Made by a program: the position numbers and the translations under genes. Positions 27,820 through 36,838 of a stretch of DNA of 64,000 nucleotides are shown one piece after another. Source of the stretch: Chitinophagaceae bacterium (GTDB lineage: Bacteria > Bacteroidota > Bacteroidia > Chitinophagales > Chitinophagaceae); assembly GCA_016720775.1 (NCBI GenBank), contig JADKJX010000001.1:1534501-1598500 (forward strand), read 5' to 3'. The notes beneath the pieces were generated by a model. That model did no database searches and was not told where the DNA came from. It saw only the letters and a list, made by a program, of their open reading frames with translations. How positions within the stretch are numbered: position 1 is the first letter of the stretch; the number at the start of each line of letters is the position of its first letter.

Positions 27820-28881
27820 TTACTTGTTTATTTTAGTTATTGAAATTTTTGCATCGGGTTTAAGGCTCATCAGCCCGGTGGTTACGATGGTATCGCCTTC
27901 ATGCACGCCACTGATGATCTGTACCAATGCAGAGTCACGCAAGCCGGTAACCACGTCAACAAAACTGGCAATGCCACCCCGGTAAATGATCACTTTTTTT
28001 CCACGTGCCTGCGGTAATATCGCCTGGCTTGGAACCATCAATCCGTTTGGATCGGTATTGAAGTTAGTAGCCACTTTAGCAAAGATGCCGGGTAATAATT
28101 TCCCGTCGTTATTTGTAACCAATGCCCGGATGTTGAGGCTGCGGGTATTTTCCTGGAGCCCGGATTCGGCAGCGATCACTTTAGCCGTATATGTTTTTGG
28201 ATTGCCTTCGATGGTAAAATTGACCAACTGCCCGATGGTAAAACTGGTAGTGAATTTTTCAGGTAAAGTGAAATCCAGTTTCAACTGGCTGTTCTGCCGT
28301 ATGGTGGTTAATGTTGTTGCCGGACTGATATACGCACCGGCGCTGATATTTTTTAAACCAAGTGTTCCGCCGAAAGGCGCTCTTATTTCTGTACGGGTTA
28401 TGCTGGTGCGAACAATTTCCATATCGGCCCTGATAGTATTAACCTGTAAAGCGCTCAGGTCATATTCCTGCTGGCTCACGCCGTCTATCTTACGCAATTC
28501 ACCCATGCGGCTAACAGTTTGTTCGGCTACCGCCAGTTGCACCTGCAGTTTTTTTAATTGAGCCTGCAGGTCACCATCAAATATTTTAGCGAGCAAAGTA
28601 CCCTTGCCCACATTTTTTCCTTCGTTGATATTTAAGTAAACCAGCCTGCCGGAAATTTCGGGGTGTATCTCAGTTTCTTCATTGGCGATGATGGAACCGG
28701 GCAGTTCGGCTTTATCGCTTACCTGCATGTGCTTAACGATATAGCCTTCCACTTTCATTGTTGTGGATTTGGGTGCAGCGGGCGCAGTTGCTTTTTTATC
28801 ACTGCCTTTGCAGGAAGGGAGTAAAAAAACGATCACTAAAATGTTGCTGATAAGATAAATACTGCGGAAGAATATTTTCAC
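27820..28881 (-). CDS. RND membrane-fusion (periplasmic adaptor) lipoprotein
   Basis: 353 residues. Lipobox LLPSC (Cys24), then the lipoyl/barrel-sandwich halves (EIHPEISGRLVYLNINEGKN and EIRAPFGGTLGLKNISAG), a coiled-coil hairpin (LQAQLKKLQVQLAVAEQTVS) and beta-barrel (QLKLDFTLPEKF). Links the inner-membrane pump to the TolC channel. The start is GTG at 28879-28881. First gene of the three-gene efflux operon; purK ends 78 bases upstream on the same strand. Confidence 0.92.
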   Translation of the reverse strand: MKIFFRSIYLISNILVIVFLLPSCKGSDKKATAPAAPKSTTMKVEGYIVKHMQVSDKAELPGSIIANEETEIHPEISGRLVYLNINEGKNVGKGTLLAKIFDGDLQAQLKKLQVQLAVAEQTVSRMGELRKIDGVSQQEYDLSALQVNTIRADMEIVRTSITRTEIRAPFGGTLGLKNISAGAYISPATTLTTIRQNSQLKLDFTLPEKFTTSFTIGQLVNFTIEGNPKTYTAKVIAAESGLQENTRSLNIRALVTNNDGKLLPGIFAKVATNFNTDPNGLMVPSQAILPQARGKKVIIYRGGIASFVDVVTGLRDSALVQIISGVHEGDTIVTTGLMSLKPDAKISITKINK

Positions 28882-28958
28882 CTGTTGTTAATTTGATTCA
28901 GGCGATAAATTTACGGCATAATCATCAGCTATACTACTTTTTTATATAGCCGGTCGTC

Positions 28959-29963
28959 CTATTCCAATGACTTTATAATGAGGGTGTGTTTGATGCGGTT
29001 GGCCTGGTGTATCAGTTCCTGTTTTTCCCTGCTCAAAATGGTGATATGGCCCATTTTGCGGCCCGGTTTGGTTTGCTTTTTACCGTAGATATGAACGAAC
29101 ACATTTTCCAGTTGTAAAATTTCATTCAGTCCTTCATAAACGGCTTCGCCTGTATATCCTTCGGCGCCGATGAGGTTGACAATGGCCGCCGGTAAAATAT
29201 GATCGGGGCATCCCAATGGGTAGCCGAGCATTACCCGCCACAGCATGTCGAACTGGGAGCTGTAGTTTGCCTCGATGGTATGATGCCCGCTGTTGTGAAC
29301 ACGGGGAGCAGTTTCGTTCACGAAAACATTATCGTCGATGTCAACGAATAACTCCACTGCAAAAATGCCCGGGCTTTTTAAGTCCTTCACCACTTTCAAT
29401 GCAACGGCTTCTACTTTCCACAAAACCTTTTGGGGAATATCGGCGGGGCTTATCTGGTAGTCGAGTAAATTAAGCCGGTTGTCAAATACCATATCAACCG
29501 CGGGATAAAGGGCTGTTTCGCCTTTATCATCCACCGCAATGATCATGGCTATCTCTTTTTTTATGCGGATGAGTTTTTCCAGTACAGCCGGTGCATCAAA
29601 ACCTTTGTCCAGGTCGGCTGCTGTTTTAATAAGCTGAACGCCTTTGCCATCATAACCACCCATGGCCAGTTTGTGTGCGGCAGGTAAGAACTGGTCCTGC
29701 TTTTTTAACTCAGCCATGTCGTTTGTGATCACAAAATCGCTGCTGGGAATTTCGTTGTCTTTATAAAACTGTTTCTGCAGTATTTTATTCTTGATGGTCT
29801 TAAGCGCCGATGGTTTGGGATAGATCTTCACGCCTTCGGCTTCCAGTTTTTCCAATGCCTCTACATTCACAGATTCTATTTCGATGGTAAGGGCATCCAG
29901 GCCTTTTCCAAAATTATACACGTCATCAAAGTTGGTTATATCGCCTTTTGTAAAATGATGGCA
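28959..29963 (-). pseudogene. purK: PurK (N5-CAIR synthase), main ATP-grasp part, out of frame with its N-terminus
   Basis: The frame that contains CHHFTKGDITNFDDVYNF from about 29963 down, then GLDALTIEIESVNVEALEKL, HKLAMGGYDGKGVQLI and NETAPRVHNSGHHTIEA (Mg/ATP site), gives the central and C-terminal PurK domains. The first ATG (MYNFGKG) is far inside the fold, so the piece cannot start on its own. The N-terminal segment with the GILGGGQLGRM motif is in another frame (29936-30466), and a single missing base near 29964 would join them. PurK makes N5-CAIR from AIR, bicarbonate and ATP just before PurE. If the break is real, the cell would depend on other CAIR supply. Confidence 0.88.
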
Positions 29964-30466
29964 GAGGTGGCAGCGGGGCAGGAAGGGTCATTCTCCATTA
30001 CGAATGTTTCAACGGGGTAATTAGCCGCTGCCTGTAAGAGCATACGGCCCAGTTGCCCGCCTCCTAAAATGCCAATCCGGGGCTGCCCTGAGCGAAGTCG
30101 AAGGGCGGATGGTCGAGCGGAGTCGAGGCCTTTTTCCAAATCTTTATACTTATGGTGTGAAAAATTATTGCATTGCGAAAGTAATTGAAGCTTGTGAAAA
30201 TTCCCTTCAGTCAATGCTTTTTTCTTTGCTTTTGACCAGCCCTTGATCTGTAATTCTCTGTTAACGGCCTCTTCTAAAAAGGGGATTATTTCATAGTACT
30301 TCAATACCAGGGGCCGCCTGCCGTATGTATAACAAGCCTCAAAAAAACCGGCTACATGCTCTTCAAACCTTCTTACCAGGTCGTTGGTGAGGCCTGTATA
30401 GTAAGATCTGTCATTACACAAGATGATATATACATAATACGTGTGCTGTTGGGCATTGCCGGTCAT
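29936..30466 (-). CDS. GIY-YIG nuclease fused in frame to the N-terminus of PurK (frame lost after the junction)
   Basis: Residues 9-105 are a UPF0213-like GIY-YIG domain: YYVYIILCND, YYTGLTNDLVRRFEEH (Tyr, Arg) and LEEAVNRELQIKGWS (Glu). Residues 113-129 (GLDSARPSALRLRSGQP) are coded by the CTTCGACTTCGCTCAG repeat. From residue 130 the sequence is the start of PurK: RIGILGGGQLGRMLLQAAAN and ENDPSCPAAT, then the frame leaves PurK at about 29964 and stops. No PurK start codon of its own is visible between repeat and GILGGG, so PurK's N-terminus depends on read-through from the nuclease. The nuclease family often occurs as a stand-alone ORF of about 100 residues. Confidence 0.85.
   Translation of the reverse strand: MTGNAQQHTYYVYIILCNDRSYYTGLTNDLVRRFEEHVAGFFEACYTYGRRPLVLKYYEIIPFLEEAVNRELQIKGWSKAKKKALTEGNFHKLQLLSQCNNFSHHKYKDLEKGLDSARPSALRLRSGQPRIGILGGGQLGRMLLQAAANYPVETFVMENDPSCPAATSAIILQKAI
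30080..30127. repeat. CTGAGCGAAGTCGAA repeat, translated into the GIY-YIG-PurK junction
   Basis: CTGCCCTGAGCGAAGTCGAAG followed by GTCGAGCGGAGTCGAGG. Inverted with respect to the copies at 30568-30624, the two sets bracketing the GIY-YIG frame. Confidence 0.85.
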
Positions 30467-30524
30467 GCCGGGAAGCTAATTCAAGAACATTATATGGGGA
30501 TGAGAAAAACAACATGGTTCTATG

Positions 30525-30624
30525 GGTAAGTACCTCGACTTCGCTCGGTACTTACCGTCCCCATCACTTCGACTTCGCTCAGTGCAGTTCGACTTCGCTC
30601 AGTGCAGTTCGACTTCGTTCAGTG
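30525..30624. repeat. Hairpin and three tandem TTCGACTTCGCTCAGTGCAG copies
   Basis: A perfect 10-bp inverted pair GGTAAGTACC / GGTACTTACC (30525-30556) encloses TCGACTTCGCTC. Then follow 20-bp units TTCGACTTCGCTCAGTGCAG at 30568-30587 and 30588-30607 and a partial third at 30608-30624. These lie upstream of the GIY-YIG start. The rest of 30467-30808 holds a short frame at 30671. Confidence 0.92.
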
Positions 30625-30655
30625 TAAACAGCTCAGGGCGATTGAGAAGTTTTAT

Positions 30656-30663
30656 TATCTTTG
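30656..30663 (+). promoter_or_regulatory. Candidate Bacteroidota -7 box TATCTTTG
   Basis: Exact match to TAnnTTTG, 7 bases before the small ORF at 30671 and about 145 before the HPPD start. A well-spaced TTG (-33) is not evident, so this is a candidate only. It may drive hppD. Confidence 0.35.
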
Positions 30664-30670
30664 AGTTGAA

Positions 30671-30763
30671 ATGACACCCGATTATCCACATAAACTCTTT
30701 TCTGACAAGCGTAACAACTACTCCCTGTTGATGCTTACGCTGGCCATGGATTCGGCAGATTAA
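30671..30763 (+). CDS. Possible 30-residue ORF upstream of hppD
   Basis: ATG at 30671 directly after a TAnnTTTG box, reading MTPDYPHKLFSDKRNNYSLL, then MLTLAMDSAD and a stop. It has protein-like composition but no recognised relatives; it could be a leader peptide, a small protein, or the left-over 5' end of a lost gene. The stop is 45 bases before the HPPD start. Confidence 0.3.
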   Translation: MTPDYPHKLFSDKRNNYSLLMLTLAMDSAD

Positions 30764-30808
30764 TTTGAATACAGCCTGGAAGCTATTTTTTATTTCAAAT
30801 TAATTATA

Positions 30809-31942
30809 ATGGAAACGACAACAATTCAGTCTTCAACAACAAACAACAGTAAAACTGATTTTCTCCCATTGCAGGGTACGGACTATGTGGAATTATATGT
30901 AGGCAATGCCAAACAGGCGGCCCATTTTTATAAAACCGCATTCGGCTTTCAGTCGCTGGCTTATGCCGGCCCAGAAACGGGTATGAGGGATAAAGTGAGT
31001 TATGTGATCCGCCAGAACAAACTCACGTTTGTTTTAACAACGCCCCTGCATGGTAATAATCCCATTGCCGATCATATTCACAAACACGGCGATGGCGTGA
31101 AAGTGCTTGCATTAAAAGTGGAGGATGCAACAAGTTCCTTTGAAGAAACGATCAAACGTGGTGCCCAGGCATATCTTGATCCAACGGTTCTGAAAGACAA
31201 TGACGGCGAAGTAGTGTTGAGTGGGATACATACCTACGGCGATACGGTTCATATTTTTGTTGAGCGCAAGAATTACAAAGGAGCTTTCATGCCGGGCTTC
31301 CGGGAGTGGAAATCGAGTTATAACCCAACGGAAACCGGTTTGTTGTACGTAGATCATTGTGTGGGCAATGTGGGATGGAACCAGATGAATCCCTGGGTTA
31401 AATTCTATGAAGAGGTGATGGGCTTCCGCAATATCCTCAGCTTTGATGATAAGGATATTTCCACCGAATACTCCGCCTTGATGAGTAAAGTGATGAGCAA
31501 TGGAAACGGCTATGTAAAATTCCCGATCAACGAACCGGCAGAAGGAAAGAAAAAAAGCCAGGTGGAGGAATACCTTGATTTTTATAATGGCGAAGGCGTG
31601 CAGCACGTGGCCATCGCCACCAATGATATAGTTAAGACCGTAACGGAGTTGCAAAACAGGGGAGTGGAATTTTTGAGTATCCCTGCCAGCTATTACGAAA
31701 CCGTTTTGGAACGGGTTGGCAAGATCGATGAAGACCTGGAACCGTTACAAAAACTGGGTGTACTGATCGACCGGGATGAAGAAGGTTACCTGCTGCAGAT
31801 ATTCAGTAAGCCATTGGAAGACCGGCCTACTTTATTCTTTGAGATCATCCAACGAAAAGGGGCAAAAAGCTTTGGCAAGGGAAATTTCAAAGCACTGTTT
31901 GAAGCACTGGAAAGGGAGCAGGACGCAAGAGGTAACTTATAA
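30809..31942 (+). CDS. hppD: 4-Hydroxyphenylpyruvate dioxygenase
   Basis: 377 residues, usual length. Two vicinal-oxygen-chelate halves; the Fe(II) ligands are His183 (YVDHCVGNV), His266 (VQHVAIATND) and Glu345 (FFEIIQRKG), with the C-terminal gate helix GKGNFKALFEALEREQ. Converts 4-hydroxyphenylpyruvate to homogentisate in tyrosine degradation, using O2. No other tyrosine-degradation gene is adjacent. Followed by a strong terminator at 31960. Confidence 0.96.
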   Translation: METTTIQSSTTNNSKTDFLPLQGTDYVELYVGNAKQAAHFYKTAFGFQSLAYAGPETGMRDKVSYVIRQNKLTFVLTTPLHGNNPIADHIHKHGDGVKVLALKVEDATSSFEETIKRGAQAYLDPTVLKDNDGEVVLSGIHTYGDTVHIFVERKNYKGAFMPGFREWKSSYNPTETGLLYVDHCVGNVGWNQMNPWVKFYEEVMGFRNILSFDDKDISTEYSALMSKVMSNGNGYVKFPINEPAEGKKKSQVEEYLDFYNGEGVQHVAIATNDIVKTVTELQNRGVEFLSIPASYYETVLERVGKIDEDLEPLQKLGVLIDRDEEGYLLQIFSKPLEDRPTLFFEIIQRKGAKSFGKGNFKALFEALEREQDARGNL

Positions 31943-31959
31943 AAGAATTACAGCTATAT

Positions 31960-31997
31960 AAAGTAACTGCATGGCAACCATGCAGTTACTTTTATTT
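31960..31997 (+). terminator. Terminator of hppD
   Basis: 15-bp stem AAAGTAACTGCATGG / CCATGCAGTTACTTT, loop CAA, then TATTT. Lies 18 bases after the stop. Confidence 0.88.
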
Positions 31998-32096
31998 ATG
32001 AGTAGTTCATCTCTAAGAATTAATCATCCGGGTGCTTTTATATTCAATTATTTTTTCTATTTTTAAAGTCGTTAATTAAACAACTCCACTTAACAG

Positions 32097-32864
32097 ATGA
32101 ACCGCTTACTTTTAAGATCATGTCTGCCGGTATTCATTGCAATTTTTGCAGTCACGCACTGCTTTTCACAAACAGCATTCAACGATAATCAAAAGAATCA
32201 TTACAGGGTTGGAGGGACATTTGCCAAACTGGAAGATTCCTTAAAAAGACAATTTGAAGAAAGGAGTCTTGCATGGCCTCCGCAATCGATCTATATCCGT
32301 TCATTTAAGTACGACCGTCAATTGGAGGTTTGGGTAAAGAACGACAATAAAGAGTCATTCCGGCTTTTTAAAACCTACAAGGTTTGTATGCAGAGTGGTA
32401 CCACGGGACCAAAAAGAATGGAAGGCGATTACCAGATACCCGAGGGATTTTATTATATCAACGAATTCAATCCAAACAGCAAATACCATTTATCGCTTGG
32501 ACTTAATTATCCCAATGCGTCCGACAGGATATTGAGTGATTCCGTTCGTCCGGGCGGCTCTATCTATATTCACGGTAATTGTGTTTCTACCGGCTGCATT
32601 GCCATCAGCGATGCACCCATTGAAGAGTTATTCATACTTGCAACCCGTGCAAGGGCAAACGGGCAGGACTTTATTCCCGTCCATGTTTTCCCGGTGCGTT
32701 ATGATGTAAAAAAATCACTTCAGTACCTGGCCGAAACAACCATCCGCAACCAGGTAGTACAGAAGTTCGCCATCAAACTTAAAGAAGCATTCGATTATTT
32801 TGAAGAAAAGAAACAACTGCCGGTTATCATGGTCAGCAAGACCGGTGAGTACGTGATCAATTAG
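32097..32864 (+). CDS. Periplasmic L,D-transpeptidase (YkuD/YafK-like)
   Basis: 255 residues with a signal peptide (ending HCFSQ). The catalytic motif is IYIHGNCVSTGCIAI: His159 and nucleophile Cys167, with GDYQIPEGFYYINEF as the usual strand before it. Family enzymes cross-link peptidoglycan through meso-diaminopimelate or detach and attach lipoproteins. The stop overlaps that of the convergent aspartate kinase gene by four bases (TTAG), leaving no room for a terminator. Confidence 0.88.
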   Translation: MNRLLLRSCLPVFIAIFAVTHCFSQTAFNDNQKNHYRVGGTFAKLEDSLKRQFEERSLAWPPQSIYIRSFKYDRQLEVWVKNDNKESFRLFKTYKVCMQSGTTGPKRMEGDYQIPEGFYYINEFNPNSKYHLSLGLNYPNASDRILSDSVRPGGSIYIHGNCVSTGCIAISDAPIEELFILATRARANGQDFIPVHVFPVRYDVKKSLQYLAETTIRNQVVQKFAIKLKEAFDYFEEKKQLPVIMVSKTGEYVIN

Positions 32865-34123
32865 CGCATCAGCACCTGTACTGTTTCGGGCGTACGTTGC
32901 ATCAACAACACCGTTTTCCCCTTTGTAAGTTCCTCGTATTTTTCTCTTGAGTAATGCCGGATGGTAAGCAGCGTAAGATTTTTTTCGAGCTGCACATCAA
33001 ATATCTCCGAAGCAGCCAGTGCAAGTTTCTCTATCTTTTCAGTTTTGTCATCGAGGCAACATAATAAACTTACGGCTCCGTTCTGCGAAAGGTTGGGGCG
33101 GATCTTGATCTGAGAAAACATTTCATGTAATTGTGCGATCGGTTTTTCCTCAACAAAAGAAAAATCTTTTGAACTTAACTCCATCAGCACCTGGTTCTTC
33201 TTCAGTACAATGATCGGCGGCAGGTTATGAACCGGTTTATTGCTGATCACTGTACCTGCGATATCCGGTTTTAAAAAACAACGTACGTGCAGGGGAATAT
33301 TTTTATTTTCTAAAGGCTTGATGGTTTTTGGATGGATCACCTGGGCGCCATAATAGGCCATCTCCACCACTTCCCGGTAACTCAGTGCATCAATCACCTG
33401 TGCATCCGGAAATTCTTTCGGATCGGCATTCATCACCCCTTCCACATCTTTCCATATCGTCTGGCTCTCGGCATTTAAGATATTGGCAAAAATAGCTGCA
33501 CTGAAATCACTGCCTTCCCTGCCCAGGGTTGTACTTTCGTTCTCATCGGTACTGCCGATAAAGCCCTGTGTCAATACGATATCATATTCAGCAAACAAGG
33601 GCTCCACGTCGGTCTTTATTTTTTGCTCTGTGTATTTCCAGTTGATGTATGCATCCCTGAAATTGTCATCGGTCCGCACAATATCCCGTACATCGAGCCA
33701 CTTGTTTTTTATGCCGGTTTCGTTCAGGTAATCGCTCACCAGGGAAGTACTTAATAATTCGCCGCAGCAAACCACCTGGTCGTAATAATAATCGTAATCC
33801 CTCACCGGTTTATCGTGCAGCAGCCATTCCACTTCGGTAAAAAAATCCTTTAACCGGTTTTCGGCCTGCTGCCAGTTGATGCTGATGAGGTATTTAAGCA
33901 AGGTTAAGTGAGACTCTTTTACCTGTTCAAACAATTTCAAGGCATCTTCTTTCCTTCCTTCAAAAAATGCATCCACCACTTTTTCCAGCGCATTGGTTGT
34001 TTTGCCCATGGCAGAAATGATGACGAGTATTTTTCCGCCGCTGTATGACCGTAAAATATTTCCTGTGTTCTGTATCCTTTCTGCCGTATTGATACTGGCG
34101 CCGCCAAACTTAAAAACCTTCAT
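32861..34123 (-). CDS. lysC: Aspartate kinase, monofunctional
   Basis: 420 residues. KFGGASI at 5-11, the REGSDF substrate motif within TLGREGSDFSAA, WKDVEGVMNADP, and C-terminal ACT-like regulatory parts (VLMELSSKDFSF, NGAVSLLCCLDD). Phosphorylates aspartate in the lysine, threonine and methionine route. The ACT tail suggests feedback control, as in the family. Tail-to-tail overlap with the L,D-transpeptidase gene. Confidence 0.94.
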   Translation of the reverse strand: MKVFKFGGASINTAERIQNTGNILRSYSGGKILVIISAMGKTTNALEKVVDAFFEGRKEDALKLFEQVKESHLTLLKYLISINWQQAENRLKDFFTEVEWLLHDKPVRDYDYYYDQVVCCGELLSTSLVSDYLNETGIKNKWLDVRDIVRTDDNFRDAYINWKYTEQKIKTDVEPLFAEYDIVLTQGFIGSTDENESTTLGREGSDFSAAIFANILNAESQTIWKDVEGVMNADPKEFPDAQVIDALSYREVVEMAYYGAQVIHPKTIKPLENKNIPLHVRCFLKPDIAGTVISNKPVHNLPPIIVLKKNQVLMELSSKDFSFVEEKPIAQLHEMFSQIKIRPNLSQNGAVSLLCCLDDKTEKIEKLALAASEIFDVQLEKNLTLLTIRHYSREKYEELTKGKTVLLMQRTPETVQVLMR

Positions 34124-34233
34124 TCGTTGTGGGTTGATTGAGTAAATTGGGTTAATTTAGCCCTGGTAAAATGATTGCAAAAATCGTTAATCTTGCCCAA
34201 TAAAGGAACAATTGCTTAATCAAATAAATAATC

Positions 34234-35247
34234 ATGATCATCAACCGCAGAATACAAACACTGGACGAATTCACGATTCAGCAAATGAGGGATTTTCCGC
34301 ATGCCACCGGCGAACTGGCCGGCCTGTTACGGGATATTGGCCTGGCAGCAAAACGGGTTAATGTGGAAGTGAACAAGGCAGGGCTGGTTGATATATTGGG
34401 TGATGCCGGAAGCATCAATGTGCAGGGCGAAGAAGTGAAGAAACTGGATGTGTATGCCAATAACCAGTTTGTAGGCGTACTGCAGCATGGCATCAGTTGT
34501 GCCGGCATTGGCAGCGAAGAACTGGATGATATCCTTGTGTTTGATGACCCGGTGAGCAACAACAGCAAATATGTTTGTCTTTTCGATCCCCTGGATGGCA
34601 GCAGTAATATTGATGTGAATGTTTCCATCGGAACCATCTTCAGCGTTTTTCGCCGGGTAAGTGAACTGGGTAAGCCGGCCACCCAGGAAGATTTTCTGCA
34701 ACAGGGAAATAAACAGGTGGCAGCCGGGTATGTTATCTATGGATCATCCACCATGCTGGTGTATGCAACCCGTAGGGGAGTAAATGGTTTTACATTGGAT
34801 CCTTCCATTGGCGAATACACACTCAGTCATCCCAACATCACCTGTCCGGATAAAGGAAAAATGTATTCGGTCAATCACGGTAATTTTTTCCAGTATGATG
34901 AGCCGGTGAAAAAATACATCACGGCTTGCCAGAAAAAAGATAAAACGAATGGGGGTCCATATACCCAACGATATATTGGAAGCATGGTAGCCGATGTTCA
35001 CCGCAACCTGATAAAGGGCGGCATCTTTATGTATCCCGGTACTACCGATAAGCCAAAAGGAAAACTCCGCTTGTTGTATGAATGCAACCCGTTTGCTTTT
35101 ATTGTGGAGAGGGCAGGTGGCCTTGCCACGAATGGTAAGATACGGATACTGGATGTTCAGCCAACAGAACTTCACCAGCGTACACCTTTTTTCATCGGCA
35201 GCAAAGGGATGATGGAAGAACTGGAAAGTCACCTTACAGAAAAATAA
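34234..35247 (+). CDS. fbp: Fructose-1,6-bisphosphatase class 1
   Basis: 337 residues, standard length. The metal/phosphate signature FDPLDGSSNID is at 117-127; also GSMVADVHRNL and KGKLRLLYECNPFAF. Hydrolyses fructose-1,6-bisphosphate in gluconeogenesis. Divergent from lysC with 110 bases between, 23 bases before an ABC ATPase gene on the same strand. Confidence 0.96.
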   Translation: MIINRRIQTLDEFTIQQMRDFPHATGELAGLLRDIGLAAKRVNVEVNKAGLVDILGDAGSINVQGEEVKKLDVYANNQFVGVLQHGISCAGIGSEELDDILVFDDPVSNNSKYVCLFDPLDGSSNIDVNVSIGTIFSVFRRVSELGKPATQEDFLQQGNKQVAAGYVIYGSSTMLVYATRRGVNGFTLDPSIGEYTLSHPNITCPDKGKMYSVNHGNFFQYDEPVKKYITACQKKDKTNGGPYTQRYIGSMVADVHRNLIKGGIFMYPGTTDKPKGKLRLLYECNPFAFIVERAGGLATNGKIRILDVQPTELHQRTPFFIGSKGMMEELESHLTEK

Positions 35248-35270
35248 AAGATCCCGGTAAAAAAATAAAC

Positions 35271-36032
35271 ATGCAAAAAGCGATCATCTCGGTAAAGAAC
35301 CTGGTTAAGAATTACGGCAGTTTCCAGGCAGTGAAAGGAATTTCCTTTGATGTGTACGAAGGAGAGATATTTGGATTACTCGGGCCAAACGGTGCCGGTA
35401 AATCCACCACGCTGGAGATCATTGAAACGCTCCGTACCAAAACCAGCGGCGATGTAACTGTTTGCGGTCTTGACCTCGACAAACACCCCGAAGATATTAA
35501 AAAACTGATCGGCGTTCAGTTACAGACATCTGGTTTTTATCCCGGCCTTTCGCTTGTAGAACTCATCGAATTATTTGCAGGATTATATAACCAGCCTGTT
35601 GACCCGGCTGAATTATTGAAACTTGTAAATCTTGCTGATAAAGCAAAAAGTAAATACAAGGAAATGAGCGGCGGACAAAAGCAACGCTTCTCCATTGCTA
35701 CTACACTTATTAATAAACCAAAGATCATTTTCCTGGATGAGCCTACTACCGGCCTCGATCCCCAGGCAAGGCGCAACCTCTGGGAACTTATAACAAATAT
35801 CCGTGCACAAGGCGCAACAGTCATCCTCACCACACATTACATGGATGAAGCCGAACAATTGTGCGACCGCATCGCCATCATGGATGAAGGCAAGATCATC
35901 TCGCTCGACAGTCCGGATAAAATGATCGATGACCTTGTGCAAAGCGGTTTTGAAAGACCCAGGCAGGTTAAGGCTGCCAACCTGGAAGACGTTTTCATAC
36001 ATTTAACAGGCAAGGAAATGAGGGATGAATAA
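35271..36032 (+). CDS. ABC transporter ATP-binding protein without adjacent permease
   Basis: 253 residues. Walker A GPNGAGKST (38-46), signature MSGGQKQR, Walker B IIFLDEPTTGLDP, H-loop TTHYMDEAEQ. Of the ABC-2 (DrrA/CcmA-like) type usually paired with a permease for export of drugs or lipids. No permease gene is next to it: the following gene is an FKBP isomerase behind a palindrome. The partner must be elsewhere. Confidence 0.88.
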   Translation: MQKAIISVKNLVKNYGSFQAVKGISFDVYEGEIFGLLGPNGAGKSTTLEIIETLRTKTSGDVTVCGLDLDKHPEDIKKLIGVQLQTSGFYPGLSLVELIELFAGLYNQPVDPAELLKLVNLADKAKSKYKEMSGGQKQRFSIATTLINKPKIIFLDEPTTGLDPQARRNLWELITNIRAQGATVILTTHYMDEAEQLCDRIAIMDEGKIISLDSPDKMIDDLVQSGFERPRQVKAANLEDVFIHLTGKEMRDE

Positions 36033-36049
36033 AATGCTGTTTATTTGCA

Positions 36050-36067
36050 TTCCGATAGCTATCGGAA
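36050..36067. repeat. 18-bp perfect palindrome TTCCGATAGCTATCGGAA
   Basis: Lies between the ABC ATPase stop and the FKBP start. No T-run follows, so it is not a clear terminator. It may be an operator or a dispersed palindrome. Confidence 0.7.
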
Positions 36068-36090
36068 CAATTTTCAACTAAAAAAAATAA

Positions 36091-36834
36091 ATGAAAAAAG
36101 TTTTCTTAAGTATGTTCGTGTTGTGTGTTGCCGGCTTATCCGTATCGGCACAAAGCGGGGCAAAGCCGAAGGCAAAACCTGCGGCAAAATCACCTGCCCC
36201 TGTTATGAAAAATCTTTTAGACAGTTTCAGCTATGCCGCCGGTGTTAATGTGGCTACCAATATGAAAGCACAGGGTATTACCAGCCTGAATGCTGCAGCT
36301 ATGCAGAAAGGCATTGACGATGTATTTAAAAATAACAAACAACTGTTAACGCCTGAAGTAAACAACAGTTGTATGCAAAGGCAACTGGATATTTTTTCTG
36401 CTGCGAAAGACGCTGTGGCAATAGAGAAAGGCAAAGCATTTTTAGCAAACAATAAAAAAGGCAAGGGTGTAATCACCTTACCTGATGGTTTGCAATACGA
36501 GATCATCAAAAGCGGGGATGTAACCGGAACCCAGCCTAAACTCGTTGACACGGTTGAAGTGAACTATTTAGTGGGAACGATAGACGGAACCGAAGTTGAG
36601 AATTCTTTTAAAAGCGGGCAGCCTGCAGCATTTCCTTTGGGTGGCGTAATTAAAGGATGGGTAGAGATATTGCAGATGATGCGGCCAGGCGATCATTGGA
36701 AGGTAGTTGTTCCAAGTGAACTGGCTTATGGTGCGGCCGGCAATGGCGCTGCCATTCCGCCAAACTCCGTATTGGTATTTGAAATCCGGTTAGAAAAAGT
36801 AAGGCCTGCTGTTGAAGCGCCGAAAAATAATTAA
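36091..36834 (+). CDS. Periplasmic FKBP-type peptidyl-prolyl isomerase
   Basis: 247 residues: signal peptide (MKKVFLSMFVLCVAGLSVSA), a Lys/Pro/Ala-rich linker, an N-terminal dimerisation domain like FkpA/Mip (SYAAGVNVATNM ... KGKAFLANNKKGKGV) and an FKBP domain (GLQYEIIKSGD, VEVNYLVGTIDG, WVEILQMMRPGDHWKVVVP, LAYGAAGNG, PPNSVLVFEI). Catalyses proline isomerisation during folding of exported proteins. Followed 4 bases later by a YfiT-like gene. Confidence 0.93.
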   Translation: MKKVFLSMFVLCVAGLSVSAQSGAKPKAKPAAKSPAPVMKNLLDSFSYAAGVNVATNMKAQGITSLNAAAMQKGIDDVFKNNKQLLTPEVNNSCMQRQLDIFSAAKDAVAIEKGKAFLANNKKGKGVITLPDGLQYEIIKSGDVTGTQPKLVDTVEVNYLVGTIDGTEVENSFKSGQPAAFPLGGVIKGWVEILQMMRPGDHWKVVVPSELAYGAAGNGAAIPPNSVLVFEIRLEKVRPAVEAPKNN

Positions 36835-36838
36835 AACA

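Noticed and set aside
30525..30624. CRISPR array
   Set aside because: The 20-bp units are adjacent tandem repeats with no spacers, and no cas gene is present.
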